Positions 18,451 to 26,903 of a stretch of 43,594 bases of DNA are shown piece by piece. Source of the stretch: an uncultured Alistipes sp. (GTDB taxonomy: Bacteria; Bacteroidota; Bacteroidia; Bacteroidales; Rikenellaceae); contig URBJ01000006.1 of the NCBI GenBank assembly GCA_900546005.1, positions 1-43,594 on the forward strand, in the 5' to 3' direction. Both the position numbers and the translations under genes were made by a program. The notes beneath the pieces were generated by a model, which ran no database searches, was not told the DNA's origin, and saw only the letters and a list, made by a program, of their open reading frames with translations. Every line of letters starts with the position of its first letter. The first letter of the stretch is position 1.

Positions 18451-20622
18451 ATGAAAACAGGACACAAACTCTGTATTGCTGCGCTGCTTTTGACCTGTTC
18501 GACAGGGTTCGTACAGTGGGACAAAGGGTTGCGCGAACGATTCAAGACGCCGGGTCTCGAGTATCGAATGAATGTCAACCGGCACAGCATGCCCCACGAC
18601 GAACGGGCTCAGGACTCCATGATCCAATGGGTAATCTCCAACGGCTACGGCGGTATGGCCACGAATGTCAATCCGAACGACTACCTCAAAAGCGAGGAGG
18701 AGTTCAAGGTGTTCAACCGCTTCGTACATGCCGCAAAGAAACGGGGGCTCGACCTGTGGCTCTACGACGAGAAGCTCTACCCTTCGGGTATGGCCGACAC
18801 CTATGTTCTGGACGAACATCCCGAATGGGAAGCCGAAGGTCTGCTCTTTAAGGACACGACTGTCGTCGGAGGACAAAACATTCAGCTGAATCCGCTGCCG
18901 GGCTCACGGGTGTTGACCCAAGCCGTACCCGTAAAGGAAGGTGCTCTATGTTACGATGAAGCGATGGACCTTACGCCCCATCTCACCGGTGACACCCTCC
19001 GATGGAGCGTCCCGGAAGGCCAATGGGTGATCGCACAGGTCTCCCGATCGACGCTTTACACCGGCTTTCAGGCCGGAACGGAGCGCGGCGGTGTCGTACC
19101 CCGCTACCCCAGCCTGCTGATGCCCGAGGTAACCAAACGTTTCATCGAACTGACCCATAAACAATATGCGGCCCACTTCAACGAAAAGCTCGGAACGCTC
19201 TTTACTTCGACCTTTACCGACGAACCCTCTTCGATGGCCCTCCCCTTCCCGAATCTCGGATATGGAGTCTACCCATGGAAAGAGGTGGTCTCCGAACTGT
19301 TCGAAGAGCGCTATGGGGTCGCACTGAACGATGTACTGCTCCCGATGATGCTGGACGAAGGAGCCGAAGGGCAACAACTCCGCTATCAATACTTCAAGAT
19401 CATCGCCGACTGCATGAGTCTGAACTACTTCAAACAGGTCAGAGAGTATTGCGCCTCTCAAAAACTCCTTTCAGGCGGACACCTGCTGGTCGAGGAGTCG
19501 ATGATGGCCCACGTACCGCTCTATGGAGATATCATGGCCTGCTATCGGGAGATGGATATTCCCGGTATTGACGTACTGACGGGCATGCCGAGTTTTACCA
19601 GACGCTATTTGTACTCGTCGCGTTTGGCCTCATCAGCCGCCGAACTCAACGGACACACGAGGGTAATGACCGAATCGTGCCCCATCTCGGACTACAACTT
19701 CTACAACGGCAAGGAAGCCCCCTCGATCGAGATCAAAGGAACCTTGAACCGACAGATGGTCGGAGGCGTTACCGACTTTAACAACTATCTGGAGTTACAA
19801 CACGAGGATTCAACCGGCCGTAAAGCCTTCAACGACTACATTGCACGGGTTGCCATGATGATCTCCAACGGGGTCAGGGCCTCCCGTATCGCCGTCTACT
19901 ATCCGATCGAAACGTTATGGACCAAATACCGTCCGTTGGCTACCGGCCTGCAAAGCTGGGACAACGTAGCCGGAGGCGATCCGAAAGCCCAACAACTTTC
20001 CGTTCTGTTCGACCGGGTGAGCGACTGTCTTTACGACAACGGATGGGAATTCTCCTACATCGATACCAAGGGACTCGAGCAGGCAAAACTCGACAAAACC
20101 TCTCTGGCCCACAACAACCTGAAATGGGATGTTCTGATTCTTCCGGGTGTCGAGACGTTGTCGCAACAAGCCATGGAGCGGCTCGTGGAGTTCGCACAAG
20201 CCGGAGGAAGCATCATCATGCTCGAGGCTCTGCCGAAAAACACACCGGACGAATTTCCCTCCTCGTTCTGCGAATCCAAAGTCAAGGGTATGCTCGAAAA
20301 CAAGACGGTCTATCCGGCAGTCTATTTCGAGGAGACGTTCGATGCCAAGATTCTTAACCTGCTGTTGGAAGGACTTTTGGACCGAGACATCATTCTGAAC
20401 GACTACACAGGAATTCTGCATAGTCACCGGAGGGTCGGCTCGAAGGAGATCTACTTCATCGTCAACGACACGAATGCACCGAAAAGCGTCAAAGCAGAAT
20501 TTCCGTTTGCCAAAACATTAGAGTGCTGGAATCCTCAAACCGGAGACATTCAAAACATTCAACCCGAAACCACGCTCACCTTTGGCCCATACGAAGGACT
20601 GATCATCCGACAAGTAAAATAA
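18451..20622 (+). CDS. GH106-like glycosidase (putative alpha-L-rhamnosidase relative)
   Basis: 723 residues from ATG 18451 (a TTG lies just before it). The N-terminus is a signal sequence. The barrel region has WLYDEKLYPSGMADTY (about residues 102-117), recalling the DE..PSG segment of GH106 alpha-L-rhamnosidases, and FTDEPSS around residue 257, a possible acid/base site. The last ~200 residues carry a Rossmann-like module (DVLILPGVETLSQQAMERLV, then GGSIIMLEALP) as in beta-galactosidase trimerisation or GATase-like domains, and a small beta domain. It is shorter than typical GH106 enzymes (about 1,000 residues). Its place 22 bp before a GH78 rhamnosidase supports a rhamnoside substrate. Confidence 0.65.
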   Translation: MKTGHKLCIAALLLTCSTGFVQWDKGLRERFKTPGLEYRMNVNRHSMPHDERAQDSMIQWVISNGYGGMATNVNPNDYLKSEEEFKVFNRFVHAAKKRGLDLWLYDEKLYPSGMADTYVLDEHPEWEAEGLLFKDTTVVGGQNIQLNPLPGSRVLTQAVPVKEGALCYDEAMDLTPHLTGDTLRWSVPEGQWVIAQVSRSTLYTGFQAGTERGGVVPRYPSLLMPEVTKRFIELTHKQYAAHFNEKLGTLFTSTFTDEPSSMALPFPNLGYGVYPWKEVVSELFEERYGVALNDVLLPMMLDEGAEGQQLRYQYFKIIADCMSLNYFKQVREYCASQKLLSGGHLLVEESMMAHVPLYGDIMACYREMDIPGIDVLTGMPSFTRRYLYSSRLASSAAELNGHTRVMTESCPISDYNFYNGKEAPSIEIKGTLNRQMVGGVTDFNNYLELQHEDSTGRKAFNDYIARVAMMISNGVRASRIAVYYPIETLWTKYRPLATGLQSWDNVAGGDPKAQQLSVLFDRVSDCLYDNGWEFSYIDTKGLEQAKLDKTSLAHNNLKWDVLILPGVETLSQQAMERLVEFAQAGGSIIMLEALPKNTPDEFPSSFCESKVKGMLENKTVYPAVYFEETFDAKILNLLLEGLLDRDIILNDYTGILHSHRRVGSKEIYFIVNDTNAPKSVKAEFPFAKTLECWNPQTGDIQNIQPETTLTFGPYEGLIIRQVK

Positions 20623-20644
20623 ACACCAACCTAAACCAAAGAAA

Positions 20645-23422
20645 ATGAATAAATTGAATCGCATTGTTTCGGTAGTTTTGTCCGCCGCAACAATTTTGTC
20701 CTTTACCTCGTGCAGTTCACAAGGTGGGGAGAGCGTCGAAGTCTCTGAACTGCGCTGCCGCAATCTGGAAAATCCAGAAGGCGTGGATCGGGCGTCGTTC
20801 AGTTGGGAGATCGAATCGAATCTGCCCAACGTAACGCAAAGCGCATGGGAGATCGAAATTGCCAGCAACAAGAAACTGTTGGAAAAGGGGAAAGCCGATA
20901 TATGGCAATCCGGGAAACAGCTTTCCGACCAACAACTGAACGTCGAACCAACCGGAGCTCCACTGCAATCCGGAGCAAGCTACTGGTGGCGTGTACGGAT
21001 CTGGACCGGAAGTGACGAAATGACCTCATGGAGCGATCCGGCCTACTTTTCTTTAGGTCCAGACTCATCGCAGTGGAAGGGTCAATGGATTACGGCAGAG
21101 TGGGAAGAGGGGGCTCCACTCCCCTATTTCCGTAAAACGTTCGATGCATCGAAGGCCGGGACTCAACCGGTTCGGGCCGTTGTGTATCTGTCCGGACTGG
21201 GCTGCAGCGATCTGTTCTTCAACGGACAACGTGTCGACTCGACCCGTATTCTCGATCCGGCTCAAACCAATTACGAACAGTATGCCCTTTACAGTACGTT
21301 CGACGTAACCCCACTGCTGCAAAAGGGTAATAACTGCATCGGCGTGATGCTCGGTGACGGATGGTACAATCAAGGCAAAGTCTGGGGACCGGGCTTCAGC
21401 TACGGTAAGCCGATTCTGTTCGCACAAATGGAGATTACCTATAAAGACGGATCGACGCTGACCGTCGCCACCGATGAGACGTGGGAATGGACTCCCGGCC
21501 CGATTCTCAGCTCAAACATCTACGCCGGTGAAGTCTATGATGCAAACAAGGAGATCAAAGGTTGGGCCGTAGCCGATACCCAGCTGGAAGGTTGGAAACC
21601 GGCCCGAATTGCATCGGGTGTTATTCCGCAGCGTCTTGAGCCCCAATTGATCGAGCCGATCCGCATGCAAGAGGTTATCGATCCGGTCGATCTGTGGCAA
21701 AGCCCCTCCGGAAGCTGGATCTTCGATTTCGGCGTCAATGTGGCAGGTATCCCATTAGTTGAAGTCGATTTGCCGCAGGGGACCCGACTCAAAATGCAAA
21801 TGGGCGAACTGCTCGACTCCGCCCGTACGATCGATTACAGTACAACAGGAACTTTTGCGACAGGTGTTATCCAAACGGATGAGTACATCTGCGCCGGGAA
21901 AGGTAAGGAGCGCTGGACACCCCGCTTCACCTATCACGGCTTCCGCTACCTCGAGCTGTCGGGCGTAACGAGCCAACCCGATCTCTCATGGATCAAGGTC
22001 ATCACCGTATATACGGATGTCGACGAACGCGGTTCGTTCGAATGCTCCGACCCCTCGATCAACCGGCTGCACGAAATGGCGGTTCGCACGATGCTCAGCA
22101 ACATCCACGGGTTGCCGACCGACTGCCCGCATCGGGAGCGCTGCGGCTGGCTGGGTGACGCGCACGCCGTATTCCCCTTCGAAAGCTTCAACTACGACAT
22201 GAACAACTTCTGGATGAAGTATATGGCCGATGTCAGCTCCACCTCCTCCGTATTCCTGAAAAATACGCTGCACCAAAAGCTGTACAATTCTGAGTTCTAT
22301 TTCGCAGACAAACAACCCGGCATTCCGTTCATGATCTCTCCGGGTCGTCGGTTGTGCGGTGTAGCCTCACCCGACTGGGGTACGGCCGTCGTACAGATTC
22401 CGTGGAACATCTACCTCTATTTTGGTAACAAAGAGGCCTTGGATCTCTATTATGGCGAGATGAAACAGTGGGTAAACCATGTCAACGCGCTGACCGAAAA
22501 CCACATCGTTCCATACGGATTGGGAGACTGGTGTCCGCCCGAAGGTAACGGAACGATCGACTGCCCGATTCCACTCAGCTCGACCGCATTCCACTATCAC
22601 GATGCAGATTTAGTTGCACAAGCTGCTGCGGTATTGGGTAAAACCGAGGATGTCGCACACTACTCCGCATTGCGTGACAGCATCAAATCGGCGTTCATCG
22701 GGAAATTCTACGACAAGGAAAACCACACGTACGGTAGCCAAACCGCCAACGCAATGGCTCTTGCCTACGGTCTGGTTCCCGCCGGCGAAGAGAAAGCCGT
22801 ATCCGACGCAACGGTTCGCAACATGCAGGAGAAATACGACAACTTCTTCCACACCGGCATCTTCGGACTCAGCCACATCGGTCAGGCACTTTCGCGTTAT
22901 GGCAATGGAGAGGCCGCATGGAACGCCTTTACCAAGAAGGGCGAAAACAGCTTCGCTTGGATGTGGGACGAAGCCGATGCGACAACCCTCTGGGAAATAC
23001 TTCCGACCAGTACAGCCAGCGAAGCCGTCGGTGCCAAAGCCTCACTGAACCACCCGATGCAGGGCGTTTACGACGCATGGTTCTACGAAGATATCTTGGG
23101 TATCCGTCCGGACGCTTCGGGCCCCGGATTCAAAGTGACCCGTTTCAACCCGACCATGACAGCCTATCTGGAATGGGCTGAAGGATCCGTTGACACACCT
23201 TACGGAAAGGTATCAAGCCAATGGAAAAACGAAAACGGCAAATTGAACTGGGAGATCGAAATCCCGGCCAATGCATCCGGATTGGTAGCTCTTCCGGCTG
23301 ACAAAACAGTCACGGTCAACCATTCGGTTCTTGACAAGACCCTCTATCCGGTTGCTGAAGAGAGCGAAGGTTGTACGTGGTACAGCTTCCCGTCCGGACA
23401 GTACGATATCGTTATCGAATAA
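20645..23422 (+). CDS. Alpha-L-rhamnosidase (GH78) lipoprotein
   Basis: 925 residues. The N-terminus ends in SFTSC with Cys23 as lipid anchor, so the enzyme sits in the envelope. After N-terminal beta domains (fibronectin-like at about 30-140 and the rhamnosidase N-domain with GDGWYNQGKVWGPGFSYG), the (alpha/alpha)6 catalytic barrel contains the GH78 signature GLPTDCPHRERCGWLGDAH at about residues 489-507 and the later SFAWMWDEADATTLWE. GH78 enzymes release L-rhamnose from pectin side chains and plant glycosides by an inverting mechanism. It lies between the GH106-like gene and the DJ-1 gene, 31 bp before the latter. Confidence 0.93.
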   Translation: MNKLNRIVSVVLSAATILSFTSCSSQGGESVEVSELRCRNLENPEGVDRASFSWEIESNLPNVTQSAWEIEIASNKKLLEKGKADIWQSGKQLSDQQLNVEPTGAPLQSGASYWWRVRIWTGSDEMTSWSDPAYFSLGPDSSQWKGQWITAEWEEGAPLPYFRKTFDASKAGTQPVRAVVYLSGLGCSDLFFNGQRVDSTRILDPAQTNYEQYALYSTFDVTPLLQKGNNCIGVMLGDGWYNQGKVWGPGFSYGKPILFAQMEITYKDGSTLTVATDETWEWTPGPILSSNIYAGEVYDANKEIKGWAVADTQLEGWKPARIASGVIPQRLEPQLIEPIRMQEVIDPVDLWQSPSGSWIFDFGVNVAGIPLVEVDLPQGTRLKMQMGELLDSARTIDYSTTGTFATGVIQTDEYICAGKGKERWTPRFTYHGFRYLELSGVTSQPDLSWIKVITVYTDVDERGSFECSDPSINRLHEMAVRTMLSNIHGLPTDCPHRERCGWLGDAHAVFPFESFNYDMNNFWMKYMADVSSTSSVFLKNTLHQKLYNSEFYFADKQPGIPFMISPGRRLCGVASPDWGTAVVQIPWNIYLYFGNKEALDLYYGEMKQWVNHVNALTENHIVPYGLGDWCPPEGNGTIDCPIPLSSTAFHYHDADLVAQAAAVLGKTEDVAHYSALRDSIKSAFIGKFYDKENHTYGSQTANAMALAYGLVPAGEEKAVSDATVRNMQEKYDNFFHTGIFGLSHIGQALSRYGNGEAAWNAFTKKGENSFAWMWDEADATTLWEILPTSTASEAVGAKASLNHPMQGVYDAWFYEDILGIRPDASGPGFKVTRFNPTMTAYLEWAEGSVDTPYGKVSSQWKNENGKLNWEIEIPANASGLVALPADKTVTVNHSVLDKTLYPVAEESEGCTWYSFPSGQYDIVIE

Positions 23423-23453
23423 TTCTTACTAAACATCTTAAAATATATTATAT

Positions 23454-24008
23454 ATGAAAACCGTATATGTATTTCTGATCACGCACTTCGAGGAGACCGA
23501 AGCTCTCACGACAGTCGACATCCTTCGGCGGGCAGGAGTGAACGTATTGACCGTATCGCTCACCGGGGAATCGATCGTTACGAGCAGCCACAATATCCCG
23601 GTCAAGGCCGACATGCTGTTCGATGAGGTTACGTTCGACACGGCTGAGATGTTGGTCATTCCCGGGGGCACACCTGCCTTCAGCCAACACGAAGGTCTGA
23701 AAAAAGAGGTGCTGACATTCTATAACAAGGGCGGATTAGTGGCAGCAATCTGCGCCTCGCCGATGGTTTTCGGAATTTTGGGCATTCTGAACGGCCGCAA
23801 GGCCACCTGTTTCCCGGGTTTCGAAAAATATCTGGAGGGGGCAACGCTGTGTACGGACCAAAGGGTCGTTGTGGATGGAAACGTGATCACAGGTCGCGGA
23901 GCCGGCGTAACCATCGACTTTGCCCTGACGCTTGTCGAGACTCTGAAAGGGAAAGCTCAACGGGATGCCGTTGCCGATCAAATGACCATCGGTCCGAGCT
24001 TTAAATAA
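23454..24008 (+). CDS. DJ-1/PfpI-family protein
   Basis: 184 residues, full length for the DJ-1/YajL group. These small cytosolic proteins act in protein or nucleotide deglycation, redox protection or as chaperones; the role is disputed. The nucleophile-elbow Cys100 is visible in AAICASPMVFG, with the conserved acidic residue in HFEETEAL near the N-terminus and the late GRGAGVTIDFAL segment. It follows the GH78 gene by 31 bp, so it is probably the last gene of the glycosidase operon, which ends at the hairpin at 24032-24069. Confidence 0.9.
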   Translation: MKTVYVFLITHFEETEALTTVDILRRAGVNVLTVSLTGESIVTSSHNIPVKADMLFDEVTFDTAEMLVIPGGTPAFSQHEGLKKEVLTFYNKGGLVAAICASPMVFGILGILNGRKATCFPGFEKYLEGATLCTDQRVVVDGNVITGRGAGVTIDFALTLVETLKGKAQRDAVADQMTIGPSFK

Positions 24009-24031
24009 TCGGATCCGCGTAAGTTGAAACA

Positions 24032-24069
24032 AACAGAAGAGCGACCGCTTCTGCGGTCGCTCTTCTGTT
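24032..24069. terminator. Strong hairpin terminator between the DJ-1 gene and era
   Basis: A perfect 17-bp stem (24032-24048 with 24053-24069) has a TTCT loop. The U-run is weak on the plus strand; on the minus strand the stem is followed by TTTGTTTC-like sequence. It lies 21 bp beyond the native era stop and so serves the convergent DJ-1 and era transcripts. Confidence 0.85.
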
Positions 24070-24089
24070 ATTATAGCATCGACACGAGT

Positions 24090-25059
24090 CTACGCATCGA
24101 GGTATCCGAAACGGCGCAGTTGACGATCATCGTTCCGCCAATTTTCGTTAACCTTGACAAACAGTTTCAAAAATACCTTCTTTCCGAGAAAACGCTCGAG
24201 CTCCTCACGGGCCTCGGTTCCCACCTGCTTCGATGTCCGCTATCATCTGTTGAAAGGACGGACGGTTGAAATTCGTACCGGAATAACCATCATCTACATA
24301 AAACCGATAATTATAAATTCCCAGTTCTTCTGCTTTTCTTGTAAGAATCGCCTTCTGGCTCTCCCGTGCCACGTATATCGTTGCCGAAATCCGGTCGATC
24401 GTCGGCTCCTCATGATACTCATCGACGGCCACTTCCACACAGTAGGGAATCTCTTTCTGATAGTTCAACAAGATCTTCTCGCGAACGATCTCAGAAGCAA
24501 AAAAGCGTAACGTTTTATCGGTCAGTGCATCTTTCGGATAGTAGGGTTCACCCTCGGGCAGCGCCGCCAGAATCCGATCGAAAAGTCCCCCGATGTTGAA
24601 GTTGTTCAATGCGGAAACCGGAATAATCTCCGCCTCGGGCAACGCCTTCTGCCACTCCTCGACAAGACTTTCGAGCTGATCGGGAGTCGTCAGGTCGATC
24701 TTGTTGATCACCAATAACGTTTTCACGCCTCCGGCGGCCACCCGCGACAGCACCTCATTCGACACATCGGGATGCTCGGTCACATCCGTCACATACAACA
24801 AGATGTCGGCATCGGCCAACGCTCCCATGACGAAACGCATCATCGACTCCTGTAACTTGTAGTTTGGACGGAGAATCCCCGGCGTATCGGAATAGACGAT
24901 CTGGAAATCATCTCCGTTCACGATCCCCATGATCCGGTGACGGGTTGTCTGGGCCTTCGAAGTGATGATCGAAAGGCGCTCTCCCACCAACGCATTCATA
25001 AGCGTCGATTTCCCCTTGTTGGGATTTCCGATGATGTTGACAAAGCCTGATTTATGCAT
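24090..25059 (-). pseudogene. era: GTPase Era, disrupted in its KH domain by a foreign segment
   Basis: Era binds the 3' end of 16S rRNA and is needed for 30S assembly. ATG 25059 starts MHKSGFVNIIGNPNKGKS; the GTPase motifs (GNPNKGKS at 11-18, DTPG, NKID) are intact, and the frame is normal to ARESQKAI at residue 238 (24346). Then the expected IIGHKG(E/x)AL-type codons are absent. Instead about 115 bp encode a serine-recombinase piece in the same frame, ending at a stop at 24205 (hybrid of 284 residues). The true Era C-terminus (KQVGTEAREELERF, then FVKVNENWR and RRFGYLDA) resumes at 24230 in another frame and ends at 24090. Intact parts plus about 9 missing residues add up to about 293, the normal length. 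RNA binding should be lost. A real mutation and an assembly chimera are both possible. Confidence 0.93.
24223..24345 (-). mobile_element. Fragment of a large serine recombinase inside era
   Basis: Read on the minus strand, 24345-24223 encodes about 41 residues including RKAEELGIYNYRFYVDDGYS followed by GTNFNRPSFQQMIADIEAG. This is the segment around the YVDDGYSGTNFxRPxF motif of TnpX-type large serine recombinases of clostridial and gut conjugative or mobilisable elements. Only this internal stretch is present, with no start codon, no N-terminal catalytic serine region and no element ends. Hand-counted G+C is about 39 % against 57 % for the 60 bp of era just before it. AAGCAGGT (24223-24230) can be read as either recombinase or era, so the right-hand junction has microhomology. 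Confidence 0.88.
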
Positions 25060-25083
25060 ACAATGAATTTTCTCTATTTTCGG

Positions 25084-25091
25084 CAAAGATA
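25084..25091 (-). promoter_or_regulatory. -7 promoter element for era
   Basis: On the minus strand TATCTTTG matches TAnnTTTG and lies 24 bp before the ATG at 25059. The promoter of era therefore looks intact although the coding sequence is not. Confidence 0.55.
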
Positions 25092-25143
25092 CGTTTTATT
25101 CGACAAATCCGAACTTCGCGATTCGGATCCGACCGATATGACG

Positions 25144-25180
25144 ACAAAAAAGAGGAGATGCAACACTTGTCTGCATCTCC
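25144..25180 (-). terminator. Rho-independent terminator of the Spy-like gene
   Basis: Stem of 9 bp (25154-25162 with 25172-25180) with a 9-nt loop. On the minus strand it is followed by TCTTTTTTG, a good U-run. It lies 24 bp past the stop of the gene at 25204. Confidence 0.85.
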
Positions 25181-25203
25181 ATCTTCCGTGGGAAGCCAAA
25201 TAA

Positions 25204-25689
25204 CTACATATCACCCTCCGGACCATCCGGGATGTTCATTCCGCGAGGTGCCGGTCTACGCTTCATACCCTCCGATCTTCTTTTCTGCATTGCGGCCCGC
25301 TGTTCGGTCCACTTGGTATACTGATCTTCGGTCAGCACACCCTTGATCTGCTCATCCATCTTCGTCATCCGTTCTACCTGAGCTTTTCTCAAAGAGTCGA
25401 CCTTTGTCGAATCCATCGGCACTCTTTTCGGCCTGTCCATCTTCTGATCGCCCTGCATTTCGGGTTTCTGCGGCCGATCCGCCTCCATCTGGGTAAAGTT
25501 ATCCGTCAAGATCTGGCGAATCTGATCGGCCTGTTCATCGAACAGTGCAAGCTGTTCGGTCATATGCTTCGTCATGCGATCGGCACGCTCTGCCGGATCG
25601 ATCTTTTCCCGTTTGGGCGGCTGTGCCACCACGACAATCGCCGAAAACAATACGACGAAAGTCGATACTACGATTTTCATTGCTTTCAT
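25204..25689 (-). CDS. Small periplasmic Spy/CpxP-like (DUF4890-type) protein
   Basis: 161 residues from ATG 25689; ATG 25680 is an equally possible start and a TTG lies at 25698. A signal peptide (MKIVVSTFVVLFSAIVVVAQ) leads into a charged, helical, Gln/Met/Lys-rich protein. The segments RADRMTKHMTEQLALFDEQA and QIKGVLTEDQYTKWTEQRAA carry the repeated helix pattern of LTxxQ-type Spy/CpxP-like proteins, common in Bacteroidota. Such proteins act as periplasmic chaperones or envelope-stress modulators; that role is inferred from the pattern only. It has its own terminator just downstream. Confidence 0.75.
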   Translation of the reverse strand: MKAMKIVVSTFVVLFSAIVVVAQPPKREKIDPAERADRMTKHMTEQLALFDEQADQIRQILTDNFTQMEADRPQKPEMQGDQKMDRPKRVPMDSTKVDSLRKAQVERMTKMDEQIKGVLTEDQYTKWTEQRAAMQKRRSEGMKRRPAPRGMNIPDGPEGDM

Positions 25690-25851
25690 TGCTCTCAAAA
25701 TTTAATTAATATCATCACGGTGACCCGTACTGCAAAAATAACACCACATTCGGGCCTCTTATTGTCACCCGAAAGGTGAAACGGCCCAAACAAAAGGGGA
25801 AGTGACCGGAGGAGAGGGTGAATTTATTCGGTCCGTAGCACAATAAAACGC

Positions 25852-26832
25852 TTACCGCATATTACGCCAGAACGGACGATTGGCACGGGATTCGACACGC
25901 GTCTCCACCTCATCCGGAAGTACGGGGAAAAGATCCATATGTAACCGATCCTCCAAGCTGTCTATGCTTAATGCATAAGTAAAAAAATCTTTCGACAGCT
26001 GTTTCTCATTGGGAATCAGGAAGGCGATTGCCTGACACTCCGAATCGCGACACAAAAGAATGGCCTTAAAAAATTGTTCAGGCACCCCGACTCCACCCCG
26101 AATACGAGGAAGGTGACCGTTCAAATTGCTACCGGTCACGATATAAAGTGTATCGCACCGCAAAGCCCAACGACGGACCTGCTCTTCGAGTAGCCTCCAC
26201 ACCCCACGGTTCAGTTCGGGCCGCTGCGGCGAAATGTTCGACAGCAGAAATGTAGCCCGATTCTCCTGCGACGAACCGCAGCGATCGGCCGACGGAAGCA
26301 GATGTCCCCGATCGTATCCACTCCCCTTATAGTCGCTGTCTGAGGCTGCCGGCCAACCGTGTGACAGGACCTGAGGATCGCTACGGAACGAGTTGCTGCG
26401 CTTCGCACTCCCCGCTTCCAACTCGGTCCGGGTCAAACGATAGGCCACCCAAGCCGCTTGCCGGTAGGTCGTATCATAGAGCAAGGTGTATTGCCCCTCT
26501 TTGTTGCGAAGGACGAACTCATCATCAACGATCGCCGGAAGTTCAAGCCCCTCCCGATCGACAGATACGGTCGTCGGTCGTACAGAGAGATTTTTCTTAC
26601 CATCTTTCGCAGGGGCCGAAGTTGTAGAGCCTTTGCGTTTCGGTTCGGCAGAATTTTTGGTTCGGGAGTTGTTGTCGGAACGGACTTCCGTTCGAGAATG
26701 TAAAGTCGTGCCTCGATCCGTCGTCGCTGTACGCCGCAGCGTAACCGCCAACACAACGACCAAAATAGCCAGCAACAATACGACCCAACGGTACGTTCGT
26801 TTCGATATTTTGACAGAGTTTCGCTTTTTCAT
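25852..26832 (-). CDS. DNA/RNA non-specific endonuclease (NucA/EndoG family), membrane anchored
   Basis: 326 residues. The beta-beta-alpha-metal nuclease domain covers about residues 95-310, with the catalytic motif DRGH at 174-177 (SGYDRGHLLPSADR) and the Mg2+-binding region SNISPQRPELNRGVW about 30 residues later. Residues 15-33 are a single hydrophobic helix after a basic start, an N-terminal anchor or signal. Residues about 34-90 are a Ser/Thr/Lys/Arg-rich linker that would hold the nuclease away from the membrane. It probably degrades extracellular or periplasmic nucleic acid. It is divergent from obg with separate promoter elements, and lies close to the DUF5689/TonB receptor operon. 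Confidence 0.9.
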   Translation of the reverse strand: MKKRNSVKISKRTYRWVVLLLAILVVVLAVTLRRTATTDRGTTLHSRTEVRSDNNSRTKNSAEPKRKGSTTSAPAKDGKKNLSVRPTTVSVDREGLELPAIVDDEFVLRNKEGQYTLLYDTTYRQAAWVAYRLTRTELEAGSAKRSNSFRSDPQVLSHGWPAASDSDYKGSGYDRGHLLPSADRCGSSQENRATFLLSNISPQRPELNRGVWRLLEEQVRRWALRCDTLYIVTGSNLNGHLPRIRGGVGVPEQFFKAILLCRDSECQAIAFLIPNEKQLSKDFFTYALSIDSLEDRLHMDLFPVLPDEVETRVESRANRPFWRNMR

Positions 26833-26848
26833 GCCCGATAAACCGATC

Positions 26849-26856
26849 CAAAGATA
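26849..26856 (-). promoter_or_regulatory. -7 promoter element for the endonuclease gene
   Basis: TATCTTTG on the minus strand, 17 bp before the ATG at 26832, matches TAnnTTTG. Only 8 bp separate it from the oppositely oriented element of obg, so the two upstream regions overlap. Confidence 0.5.
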
Positions 26857-26864
26857 AAAAATAT

Positions 26865-26872
26865 TACCTTTG
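26865..26872 (+). promoter_or_regulatory. -7 promoter element for obg
   Basis: TACCTTTG matches TAnnTTTG, 31 bp before ATG 26904. A clear TTTG at -33 is not present. Confidence 0.5.
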
Positions 26873-26903
26873 ACACATCATCCAACTCCACGAATAACAC
26901 GCT

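Noticed and set aside
24223..24345. Recombinase fragment as an attachment-site scar of an excised element
   Set aside because: Attachment sites do not include internal catalytic-domain codons, and no target duplication or inverted repeat flanks the segment.
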